Assembly (NCBI GenBank): GCA_002270565.1
Contig: NQMI01000086.1
Location: 71,326-135,325 of the forward strand
DNA: 64,000 bases
Origin: Stenocarpella maydis
Lineage: Eukaryota > Ascomycota > Sordariomycetes > Diaporthales > Diaporthaceae
Direction: 5' to 3'
Shown: in pieces, positions 44,161 to 54,500 of the stretch
Layout: each line of letters opens with the position of its first letter
Position numbering within the stretch: the first letter of the stretch is position 1
Made by a program: the position numbers and the translations under genes
The notes under the pieces: generated by a model
What the model was told of the DNA's origin: nothing
Seen by the model: the letters and a program-made list of their open reading frames with translations, nothing else
The model's database searches: none

Positions 44161-45967
44161 TCATAGGGACTCCTCAAACAGGCCCCTCAGCTGCTCCCTC
44201 TCGGCCTGCAACTCCTTAGCCAGGTTCGGAGCCAGCATCAACACTCGTGCCTGAGGGATGGTGCCTTCGACCAGGTCATCGACATGCTCTGAGCCGAATC
44301 CCAACTGCTTGAGTCCGGATGGCTGGTCGCCCAAGCTGTCGAGGAACTTCCTCAGCGCTTCTGCTAGGACTTCACCAGCTGACTCCCTCTTCACGTTGCT
44401 GGTGTCCACGCCAAAGGCTTCTGCTGCTTGCAAGTGCCGCTCTGGGTTTGATGCGGCAGTGAACTTGAACACGGCGGGTGAGGTAACCGCCACGGACACT
44501 CCGTGCGGGATGATGGGGGTGTTGACCTCGTAGCCGGCGTGCCTGTAACCTGGGTTCTGGCCAGAGATGGGATAAGACATTCCTGTACGAGTTCACGTGT
44601 TAGACTCCGAGTCCGATATATGTACCGTGGATAACACAACAGAGCGAGTCCGGTGAGAAGAGCAACACGAAACACGCAACAAGGGATTAACGCAGGTGGG
44701 AAGGGAAATGGGAGCTGGGTTAAAGCAAGGGAGGGGCGGAAACAAAATAATAGCAACAAGTGGGACGAAGGCGAGGGTCACTTGCCGTGACACAAATGCA
44801 CGCCTGCATTTCCAAACCCAACACCTGCCAGGGTGGCAGCCAGCAACATCTGGCTTTGGGCCTCCATGTCATCCGGGTCCCTCACAGACCGGGGGAGGTA
44901 CTTGACACAGTCACGCAGGGCCTTGAGCGAAAAGATATCGCTAATGGGGTTGGCTCCCTGGTAAGCAGGCCTCATGATGGGGTTCTGCGGCCTCGGGGTC
45001 CTCTCGTGGTAGGGGATAGCAGTCCAGCTCTCGAGCGAGTGGCACAAGACATCGAGGCCGGAGCTCGCCTTGACGGCGGCGGGCATGGTGTGGGTGTTGA
45101 GGGGGTCGCAGATGCCGAGGGTGGGCTTGAGGTTGCGGTGGGCGATCCCGGTCTTGGCGCGCTTGGAGACGAGGTCGAAGATGGCGGTGCCGGTGGTCTC
45201 GGACCCGGTGCCGGCGGTCGTGGGCACGGCGACGAGGGGCTTGAGCGGCTTGTCGATGGGGCGGCCGTTGCCGAGGGGCGCGTTGACAAAGTCCAGGAAG
45301 TCGGCGTCCGGGTATGAGGTGTACAGGTTCATCAGCTTGGCCGTGTCGATGACGGACCCGCCGCCCACGGCCAGGAATGCATCCGGGTTGAAGGGCTTGG
45401 CCCAGTCGATGGCCTCGCGGATGCTTGTGGTGAGGAGGGAGGTCAGTGCGGGCACGCGCGAGGGGGGCAAGAAGACGGGGCCTCGTGCTCACGAGCTGTC
45501 CTTTGGCTCAACTCTGGTCCTGTTGAAGACCCTGAAGTTGATGCCCTCGCGGGCCAGCGCCTCACGGACTTGTTGCATGGCCGTCAGCTTGTCGACAGTC
45601 TCATCGGTGACGACGCAGACGCGCCTGGAGCCCATGTTCTTGAAGTCCATGCCGACCTCGCGCGTGACGCCGGGCCCGAACCGGATGGAAGAGGCAGCCA
45701 TCTCGAATGCATACTCCCGGAGCTGCGAGGCGTCCTGGGGGGTTGCATAGCGGCGTACAGCAGAGTGTGGGCCGTGTCCGTGGTGGTGGTGACCAGGGTT
45801 GGAGTGGCAGGGACACGAAGGCGGGTGAGTGAACTGGACTGCCCTCAGCAGGTTGACTGCCCTCGTGGCGGCCTGTGAATGCGATGCGAGCCGTCAGCGG
45901 TGTGGCCCGCCGGGGACAAGGGAAAGCTGCGACATACCCCCGGAACTACTCTCACTGAAGCTGTCAT
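44161..45967 (-). CDS. Hydroxyacid-oxoacid transhydrogenase (HOT/ADHFE1), mitochondrial
   Basis: Exons 45967-45938, 45872-45493, 45423-44786 and 44582-44161, giving 489 residues. HOT is an iron-containing group III alcohol dehydrogenase that couples 4-hydroxybutyrate oxidation to 2-oxoglutarate reduction in the mitochondrial matrix. Residues 1-25 are basic and lack acids (MTASVRVVPGAATRAVNLLR), as in a presequence. CPCHSNPGHHHHGHGPH follows at 30-46. The conserved core starts at EYAFEMAASSIRFGPGV. Landmarks are AVGGGSVIDTAK, TTAGTGSETTG, DVLCHSLESW and VHLCHGMSYPISG (metal-binding His). Introns 1 and 2 are GT-AG. Intron 3 (44785-44583, 203 bp) has a GCAAGT donor, a GC-AG intron, and its removal rebuilds LCHG|MSYPISG. 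The gene is divergent from the S58 peptidase. Confidence 0.9.
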
Positions 45968-46513
45968 GACGGGGGACCTGCGGACATGAGCATGAGCTCT
46001 TGGACAGACGTGAGGGGGGGGGGTCCCGCGGGTGCGTCCGAGATGGGCGAGGCGACTACGCGAGGCCCTGGGTCTTCACGACGATCGTCGTCCAAGCGGA
46101 GAAGACCAGACCGGAGTTTGGACCTTGTGGGGAACATCATTATTCAACCCCGCACTCCGACACTCGGACTGTGTTTGCTCCGTACTACGCCACCCTAGTC
46201 ATCAACCAAGTATCCTGTTACGCCTGTGTTCTCGTCGCAACCATACGTCCACAGGAGGAAGAGGATCCGAGTCCGACTCCGTGTGACTGCCTGGGTGCTA
46301 TGTAGGACTTGTATACCGACAGGCTGGATGCACATGCAGAACCAGACTGGTTTGCACGCACCGGCTTCCCTCTTGAGATGGGGAGAGGCCCCCGTCATCT
46401 GACTGCCCGAGTTGGCCCGTCTTACTTTTCCTTGGCGCCCACTCTGCATCCTCCGTATATAAGAGAGAGGCCACCAAAGAAAGAGCCTGAGGGATCCCTT
46501 CGCTCACCCTTGC
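45968..46513. promoter_or_regulatory. Divergent promoter region, HOT and S58 peptidase genes
   Basis: 546 bp between two outward-facing start codons. A TATA box serves the S58 gene (listed separately). Frames across it are featureless. Confidence 0.5.
46455..46463 (+). promoter_or_regulatory. TATA box of the S58 peptidase gene
   Basis: GTATATAAG lies about 55 bp before the start codon at 46514, followed by a purine-rich stretch. Confidence 0.6.
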
Positions 46514-47746
46514 ATGACATGCACCCCGAGGCTCGCGATGGCGTCGCCGGGCAGCTCGTATCGGCCACGCCAACGTCTCCGCCAGCTTCTCCCCGACCTC
46601 AAGGTGGGCAACTGGCCCACCGGCCCCCTCAATGGCATCACCGATGTCCGAGGCGTGCTCACTCACACCACCACACTGCGCCCCGAGTCCAACCCCAGCA
46701 TCAAGACCGGCTCAACTGTGATCCTCCCCCACAAGGACTGGTTCAACCATGCCGTCTACGCAGGCATCTTCCGCTTCAACGGCAGCGGCGAGATGACAGG
46801 CTCGCACTGGATCGACGAGACGGGTCTGCTGCATTCGCCCATCGTGCTGACCAACTCATTCTCGGTCGGTGACGCGTACCGTGGCATCTACCAACACGCT
46901 ATCGCGCATCACAGCAACGGGGGCGCTGTGGGATGGTTCCTCTTGCCCGTCGTTGCCGAGACCTACGACGGCTACCTCAACGATATAACCACCTTTGCGG
47001 TCAGGCCTGAGCATATCGTGACAGGCATCGACGAGGCCACCGCCGACCTCACCCCAGAGGGGTGCACTGGCGGTGGCACGGGTATGGTATGCCAGGGGTT
47101 CAAGGGCGGCACGGGCACCAGCAGTCGCGTCGTCAGCGGCTTCGGGCCTGCTGGTGCGCACGGGAGCGCCGAGGCAAAGGAGTACACCGTCGGCGTGTTG
47201 GTCCAGTCAAACTACGGGCGCATCAGAGACTTCCGCGTGACTGGCGTGCCAGTTGGGAGACTGGTCATGGAACATCTCGAGAAGGAGGGCAAGGAGCCTG
47301 CGGTGATCCACATCGCCAAGGCTGAGGAGGCCAAGGACAAGAAGGACGGGAGCATCATCGTGATCCTGTCCACGGACGCGCCCTTGCATCCGACCCAGCT
47401 GCAGCGGCTCGCCAAGAGGGCCACTGTTGGCCTGTCGCGGGTCGGTGGCTACGGCCACAACCCTTCGGGCGATCTGTTCCTAGCCTTCTCGACGGCCAAC
47501 AAGATCCCCGTGCAGAAGCTCACTGCCGACAATAGGAGCCTTGACCCATTCAAGCCAATGGCGCTCAGCGTCGAGGTTGTGGACGACACCACTATCAACG
47601 GCTTGTTTGAGGCTGCGGCAGACGCTACAGAGGAGGCCATCTATAATTCTATATGCATGGCCGAGACTACAACTGGGCACAAGGGCAATATGGTCGAGGC
47701 AATCGATCAGGACTTGTTGAAAGGCATCATGGAGAAGTATCAGTAG
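46514..47746 (+). CDS. S58 family aminopeptidase (DmpA/BapA type)
   Basis: Single exon, 410 residues (M9 at 46538 is an alternative start). S58 enzymes are Ntn hydrolases that self-cleave before a Ser and then remove N-terminal residues, including D- or beta-amino acids. Landmarks: VGNWPTGPLNGITDVRGVLT at 31-50, NDITTFAV, EGCTGGGTGMVCQGFKGGTG at 182-201, and GVLVQSNYGR at about 227-236. The predicted processing site is G279|S280 in KKDGSIIVILSTDAPL, making a large alpha and a small beta chain. LQRLAKRATVGLSRVGGYG follows. No signal peptide is visible. Length and motif order fit the family well. In fungi the physiological substrate is unknown. The adjacent HOT gene may share its promoter. Confidence 0.92.
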   Translation: MTCTPRLAMASPGSSYRPRQRLRQLLPDLKVGNWPTGPLNGITDVRGVLTHTTTLRPESNPSIKTGSTVILPHKDWFNHAVYAGIFRFNGSGEMTGSHWIDETGLLHSPIVLTNSFSVGDAYRGIYQHAIAHHSNGGAVGWFLLPVVAETYDGYLNDITTFAVRPEHIVTGIDEATADLTPEGCTGGGTGMVCQGFKGGTGTSSRVVSGFGPAGAHGSAEAKEYTVGVLVQSNYGRIRDFRVTGVPVGRLVMEHLEKEGKEPAVIHIAKAEEAKDKKDGSIIVILSTDAPLHPTQLQRLAKRATVGLSRVGGYGHNPSGDLFLAFSTANKIPVQKLTADNRSLDPFKPMALSVEVVDDTTINGLFEAAADATEEAIYNSICMAETTTGHKGNMVEAIDQDLLKGIMEKYQ

Positions 47747-48259
47747 TGGATACAGAGCTGCGTATCTGTCCGCCATTGCTTCGGGCTGGACCTTCGCATG
47801 GCGGCCTCTCGGTCACGAAGCACTAGGGGACCGCATTGGCATCGTGCTATCGACATTTCAAGTGATGGCGGCTACCTTGAAGTAATTCATTGTGATTTCA
47901 TCTAGAACTGGTCAGGCGCCAACCATCTTTCATATATACTTGGAGGCACAATAGTGGGAACGCAGAATCACAACTCGTCCGGATTGATTGGCTCCTGAGC
48001 ATCAACTCACCCATCTCCGGGCTGCGCCGACGGTGCCGGTATTTAACCCATGTCTTGGCAAAACGACCTCGGCGTGCCTTGCCAACAAGTCTGCAGAGGG
48101 CGGGGTGTCTGTTCACAGTGAAGTTAAGGTGGACATGGCTGGTGAGGTTGCACAGCCTGCCTGTAGGATTCGTCGATTCAGTACAAGACGTACAGATCTC
48201 TTGGCCCTTCTACACCTCTCCTCTCACACGCCATTAGAGCTCATCCCAGTTTCCCAAAC
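47747..48259. other. Intergenic region upstream of the SnoaL-like gene
   Basis: Non-coding. Contains the promoter of the next gene; no clear TATA. Confidence 0.5.
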
Positions 48260-48965
48260 ATGCAATCCTTGCTGTTGCTTTCGCAGGCCGTCCTGGCCAT
48301 GGCGGCCTTCCCAGTCGCAATCCCCTTGCCAACACTCCCTTCTCTCTTCGCACCCGATGTTGAGCTCTCATCATCAGACCTTATAGTCCAGTCCCAGATC
48401 CGCAGCACCCTTTCCACCTACGCGTTATCCATCGACTCCAAAAATTTCACCGCCCTCTGCTCCGTCTTTCACCTGGACGCCGTGGCCAACTACTCCGAGC
48501 CCATCAACGTTGTCTCAGGCCTGGTCGAGATCACTGATACGCTCGAGGCCTCGCTGGCACTGTTTGCGGGGACGCAACATAGCTATGGCACGCAGGCCAT
48601 CCGGGTTGACGAAGCGAGGTTGTGTGCCAGGGCAGTCACGTACTACACTGCAGCTCACTTTGGGAAGGGCCAGGCTGAGGGCCAAGTACGTGAATGCCCG
48701 TCGATCCTTTGTTCTATCTCATCGTTTGATTCTTGCCTTGGATTATCGGGCTTCAATACGCTGGCTCTCCCCAGGTTCTTTACGCGTATGGGCAGTACCA
48801 AGACTTGCTCACTCCTTCGGAGGATGGATTATGGTTGATTACGGAGAGGAACCTGGTATATATGGTAAATGTACAATGAAATACAGAGTAAGATGCGGTT
48901 TGCTGACTTGAAAGTATTAGGGGCCACTTGTCGGTAACCTGTCGGCTTTTGTTGGCCCCAGTTGA
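48260..48965 (+). CDS. Secreted SnoaL-like (NTF2-fold) protein
   Basis: Exons 48260-48685, 48775-48864 and 48921-48965, giving 186 residues. Residues 1-16 or so are a signal peptide (MQSLLLLSQAVLAMAAFP). The rest resembles the SnoaL-like fold: a helix (DLIVQSQIRSTLSTYALSID), then NFTALCSVFHLDAVANYSEP, then a helix with LVEITDTLEASLALFAGTQH, and strands ending AVTYYTAAHFGKG, VLYAYGQYQDLL and WLITERNLVYMG. Introns 1 (GTACGT...CCCCAG) and 2 (GTAAAT...ATTAG) are phase 0; removing them gives one domain of normal length. SnoaL-type proteins include polyketide cyclases, dehydratases and non-enzymatic ligand binders. No function can be assigned. Confidence 0.82.
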
Positions 48966-49736
48966 GGGGTCTTCATGGTGGCCAGGAGCCCTTGTGCAGG
49001 ACCGAAAATCATATCCAAGTAGAATGCCAGCTGGTTATTAACAAGCAGCGTTTGGGGATAGAACATTGACCACGGGGTATGACCCTCATCTTCGTACCTG
49101 GTTCAGGGCACACAAAGACATGATTTACAAGGCTATCAATTAATACAAAAACATGATAACTGCGTAATACCAGCTATATGCATTAATTTGCTGTAAAAAT
49201 ATTGGGAGAAAATCACTTTCGCAGAATAGGAACCAGGAGGGCACAATGAGCAAGTAGATCAGATAATGGCTGCTGTGAAGCATCGAAAACGGAAGGAAAT
49301 GGTATATTGGTTCTGGGATCGTTGATGGATTCCACGAGAAACTCTGGATGGCAATACCAAAGGAGCAGAAGCTGTGTCCATTCTTTGCTATTAGTACTTT
49401 GGAGCCTTTCCCAGCATAAATCCCTTTGCGCATCCATCTCTGATGAAGCTGTGACACACTACCAACAAATCTACGGCCCAAGCTTCGTCGCGGAGGATAA
49501 CTGCTTCCTGCCCCCAGCAAGCACCGCCACTTGATCACCAGGCTGGGACCATCAAGCCAATAAGCCACAATGCCTGTCTTTGTTCTCTTGAATATCGAGC
49601 TGACAGATAGCGAAAAGAAAAGATTTCCAGATTAACATTCAGGTATGAAAAGGGCGGAGAAAATAATGCACATAACCATGGCCCAAGCACAGCAGTACCA
49701 GAATATACACACCGTCAAAAAATATCCCCTTCGCCC
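48966..49736. other. Intergenic region
   Basis: Convergent 3' flanks of the SnoaL-like and cutinase genes. Featureless antisense frames only (49140-49568). Confidence 0.5.
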
Positions 49737-50848
49737 TCACATCTCAGGCAGACCCAGCCCACTGCCAACTTGCTGCCCGCCATCCTGCCCCTTCCCAGCC
49801 TGAACAACAGGAACGTTCCCCATCCCCAACATCATCGCGTCATTGCTCATCAGCCCGAGCGCGCTCTTTTGCATGACAAACATGGCGGCCTGGGGCGCAT
49901 CCCGGTTATACGTCAGGTGGTCGAGCGTGATCCTCCCGCCGCCGCGCGCGCAGACGTCGTCCTGCGCGTTGCACAGGCTTAGCACCCTCGCCTGATCGAC
50001 GCCCGCGACGGCCGTGCCGTTGCGCGGGTCCCCGAAGAGGACGACGCTCGAGATGCGGGACGTGACGTTATTGTTCGGGGGGGTGGCGCTGGTGTTGGAC
50101 ATGGCTGTGATTTCCTCCATAGCATTGTGAGCCACCTGCGCGCCTTGCGAGTACCCCGACATGACAATCTTGGTGTTCGGGCAGGCTGAGGCGATCTTGC
50201 TGGCCAGGACTGCCATGAAGCTCGAGCCGAGTGGGGACCCGCCGGCCAGGAAGCCGCCGATGGAAGCCGGGTAGGGGACGCCCTGGACGGCCATCGTTGA
50301 TGTGCCGTTTATGTAATTACGCAGTGCTGTGAAGAAGGAGGGGCCGGTGTACAGCCCAACATTTCCTGATGTCGTAATTCATTAGCCACTTAGACGGCTG
50401 GGAATAGTTGCGGTAATAAGATATAGGACACCTTGTTGGGAAACTCTCTTTTATACTCACCGGGCTCCGCTGTGCCACGGGCGAACAAAACCGCCATATC
50501 CGTACATGCCACAGTCCAGTTTGTAGCAATGGCATCGACTGTGCCATTGACCCCAGCGGCATCGTCGTCCTCCTTCTCGCTGTTTTTCGCATTGACACCG
50601 AGCAAACCGACAAGGTCGTTCTCATTCGTGGCGTTCTTCACCTCCTTGACCACCGCCACGAACTGTGTCAGAAGGCTCATCGTGTCGTTGACTAGATCGG
50701 CAAAGTCACCGATCAGATCCCCTGCCACGCCGGATAGATCCCTCTCATGGTGATACAAGGGCACCGGGACGGCGAGGCCGAATTGCAGAGGGGACGATGT
50801 GAGGAGCAGAACGGGTAGCAGGAGCCGCGACGTGTTTGGGCGGCGCAT
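49737..50848 (-). CDS. Secreted cutinase-family esterase with an N-terminal extension
   Basis: Exons 50848-50461 and 50365-49737, giving 338 residues. The family hydrolyses cutin or other polyesters. Residues 1-26 are a signal peptide. Residues of about 33-105 form an acidic, helical, Asn/Asp/Val-rich extension containing the Asn-Gly-Thr and Asn-Ala-Thr type glycosylation sites. The alpha/beta hydrolase starts at about 111 (WTVACTDMAVLFARGTAEPG). The catalytic triad is S202 (VMSGYSQGAQ), D265 (AQDDVCARGGG, where Asp-x-Val-Cys is the family motif) and H279 (LDHLTY). The 95 bp intron (GTGAGT...CATCAG) joins TAEPG to NVGLYTGPSFF. The C-terminal 40 residues are Gly/Met/Gln-rich. The catalytic core is intact. 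The extension is longer than in classical cutinases of about 225 residues. Confidence 0.9.
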
Positions 50849-51594
50849 GACAGCTGATATCGACCTTTCAGTCGGTTGTGTTCGCCGTGAAGGGCGCTGG
50901 ACGTGATCGAAGAGTGAGGTGGGGAGGGATGAAAGCCTATTTCACAGATACGTGCTTAGCAAATGGCACACAGTGTTCACATGTCACGATCACTGATCTG
51001 GGTCCTCGGGAACGGGTCGCTATGCAAATCAACGAACGGCAGACCGAGGAGGGTGGTGGGGAGCTGAGAGGCGTTTCTCATTTCCAAATCATAGATGGCA
51101 TTACAAGGCGCTTGAGTGAGTGCATTGCTCGATCGCGCGCCATCCGATTCGTTAGCCTGTCTGCAAGCGTGGCCGATGAGGTGAGAGGGGTTTCGCAGAG
51201 GTTAGAAACGAATGTATCGGAGCGAGGCGGGAAGCGTTTCATGATCGCCTCCAGTCCCGAGGTCAACCAGGCCGACTTTCGTCCCGGGTCTGGAGACAGG
51301 GGTCATCCGGTTTGCAGACCAATAGTTGCGAAGTAGAGACCCTGGATAGTTGAACGAGATCATATCTCGTCGACTTCACGAACGACAATCCTGGCATGGA
51401 TAACAGCCCCGTCGATACGGTTTATAAAAAGAGCACTGGTAGTGAGCAGGCCGGGCACGTACCGAGTCCTTAGGATTCAATAACTTCAGCAGATCCGGAA
51501 AAGTCCCTTGATTTGTGGGTGCCTTTCGCCACGCAGATTAATCTTGGTATCATCAGTTGTAGGTCGCTCCTCCGGCCGCCACCTCTCTCAGCCA
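50849..51594. other. Intergenic region
   Basis: Upstream flank of the cutinase gene and 3' flank of SEC3. A plus-strand frame at 50878-51336 has no motif. Confidence 0.5.
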
Positions 51595-54500
51595 TTATCG
51601 GAAGCCGCTCTTGACCTCAAGCCTGGGCCATTCAACAAGCACTTCCCCGCCATATAGCTCAGATACGACTCTCGCAATTCTCTGCTCCACCTCGTTATAG
51701 TAAGATTCGCACGACTTAGTCACCTTCAGAGCGAGGCTGTTGTTCTCATCGAAGTGTTTCTCGACCCTCTTTCTCAGGGCCTCGATGCCCTTCCTCACTT
51801 CTTTGGCATCGTAATGCAACAGCACCTTGTCGAAAGTCGCCTTGCTGTTAGAGGGCTGCGCGGCAATGGCGGTAGGGGCCTTGCCTGACTTGAGCTGGCC
51901 CTCGATATTTTCGAGCGTGTCTAGGATCTTGCCCAGGGGTCGGCGCATCACTGCTTCAAGGTACCGTGTCATATGCTCGTTCATTTCGTCCGAGGCCGCA
52001 CGTTTCCATTTTTCGAGTGTTTCGTCGTCGCGCGTCTCCACCTCTTCGACGTAATGATTCATGTTCTCAATCAGCAAGATGTGGTAGTTGAGCGCCTCCT
52101 TATCCTCCGGATCTGCACCTGCGCCTGCAGCTGCGACGCCCACGGCTGGGTTCTCCCGGGCGATGACCTTGAGGGACTCGAACATAGACCTTAGAATGCG
52201 ATCGTATTCACGGTCAACAGTACGGCGAACGTGGAGATTGGGATCAATCCCTAGGAGCATGTTTTCCACTGCCATGCTGAAAGCTGGGAACACTTTCATG
52301 AAAGAGATGACACCCTTTCGTTTGTTGATCTTGACCTTGGTGTCCTCGATAGCCCTTATTTGCTCCTCGACAAACCTCTTGAACTTGTCAAGCAGGTTGC
52401 CGTGGACCTTCTGTAAGACGCTATTGAGGAAGTCTTGGTTGGACTGCTGGATATCTGCGAGCTTGCGCTCAAGGTTTGCCATCACACCGACACCTTGTCT
52501 ACAGGGAATTATTAGCCAGAGGCCCGAAACGCCAGCACAAAAACCTAGCAAAACTTACAGCGGACTCTGTGCCAGGACCCAGTCAACCATGTTGCTCAGA
52601 TCCTTCTCAAGGAATGGGAAAATGACTTCCATCGACCGAGTCACTCGTCGCGCTAGATCCCGATCCGGCTCCATCAGTCTGTGCCTCTTAAGGTCATTAC
52701 CTCTACGGGCCCCAGGACTGATTGCGGCAACGGCGTCGGGGAAGTCGATTTGCTCCAGAGTGGTGGCATGGAAGAAGTCGATGACAAAATTCTGCTCCAT
52801 CTCTACCAGTGGCAGGATATCGTCAAGCACATTTGCAAAGATCTCGTACGGCGAGGTTCGTGACAAATCGACAGCGCTGCTGTTTGCAGATTTGTTGGCG
52901 CCCTCACCATGGGGTGATCGGATCCTCGCGAGCGTCTGACTTCTCTTGACTGTGAGCTTGCGTGCCGCTGTTGCAAGCCCCTCTTCTTTCTTTTCCTCCT
53001 GAGACGAGAACAGAAGTGCCTCCTCGCCCGTGGGCTTTCTGGCGTTCCTCTTCCATGAATCCAGAGCATCGCGAAATTCCATTTTGTACGTCGGGTGAGC
53101 TGCGTCCTGGTAGATCTGTATCAATCGGTTCCAGACTTCGAGATCCGCATCCCTGGTATAGAGCATGAGTGGATCGTATTTCCAGAGCATGTCTCGGCCA
53201 ATATCATGGTTCTGCGGGTCGATCTTCTTGTTCAAGGCGCCTTTCAGGGCCCTCCTGACCTCATCGTTTGCAACATTAAACTGTTTGGCCATGAATTCCA
53301 CGAGCCGTTGCATGAACATGGCACTTTCTTGCATGTACATCTGTCTCTTTTCCTGCACCACTCGCATCTTCGCATAGTCGCCGTTGAAGTCAATAGCTTG
53401 GTCGCTACTGCCGTCCCCGGTCTTGGATTCGTCGGCGATACCCATGCTCGGGTCAATCTTGATCATGGCCTTGTAGAGGGTCACGAGTGCCGTTTCAACT
53501 TCTTCGACGCCATTTACAGTTTCGAGCGGTGCCGCTGACAAGGCCTGTAGGTCATTTGCCGTGATCGCACAAGTCTCTAAGAGTGATTCGAGCTCTTTCT
53601 TGAGTAGCTTTTGATTCGCTGCTTGGACCTGGAGACCTTGGCCTTGTGCCTCGATGTATGCAATATCGTCTTGGAGGGTCTAGAACACAAGTTAGCCATC
53701 ACCTAACAAGATAGAATCGAACGAGAGGGGCTTACAGAGAGTTCAACGGTGTACAAAGTCAGAAGATTGTCCAGTTCGTCGCATTCATCGACTGCTGCGT
53801 CGATGCCAGTTTTGATGGCCTCAACACGTTCGTCTTCCTCCTGGAATCGAGCCAGCCAACCCCCGGCTTGTGCTTTATTCAGCTCTCTTTCTATGTCAAA
53901 TCTCATTTCATCTAAATTCAGTGTCCGCATCTTCTCGCCTGGTACCCAGGAGAAGAAATCGAGCCACTCCGTGAACTGAGTAGTCTTATTATCCAATATA
54001 GATGGGTCCACGCCGAGAGTTGTGAGATACTTGAGATCATTGCCAACCACAACGGACTTCTGGCGCTCGTCCGTGACCTCGGGCTCTGGGGTTTGCTTGG
54101 GTTCAGATTTTGGCTCGGGTTTCTGGACCTTCATAGTATCTGTTGCTGCGGGCTCTGCTTGTGACACCGTGACCTCGGGTACTGGGTCCGGCTTCTTCTC
54201 AGCGGACTTTGGCCTTGGTGGTGCTGGGACGACTGCCGTGATCCCATCTGGGCCGTTCTTCTGTTCCTCCTTGGCAGCCTTCAGCAGCTTCTCGCCTGCT
54301 CCTCCAGCCCGAGGCTTGAACGCATTTGATGCTGCCGCTGCCTTCCACAAAGCTCCTGCTAATTTGTTCTGCGACCTCTTCGCTTTGATCATTGGGCCCA
54401 GGCCAGGACGGTGCTCCTCCGGGGAGACAGGTGAATCAATTGGGCTATCAGCAGGTGTGGAAGCGGCAGCTGACACTACTGAGCTCCCATTCCTAACCTC

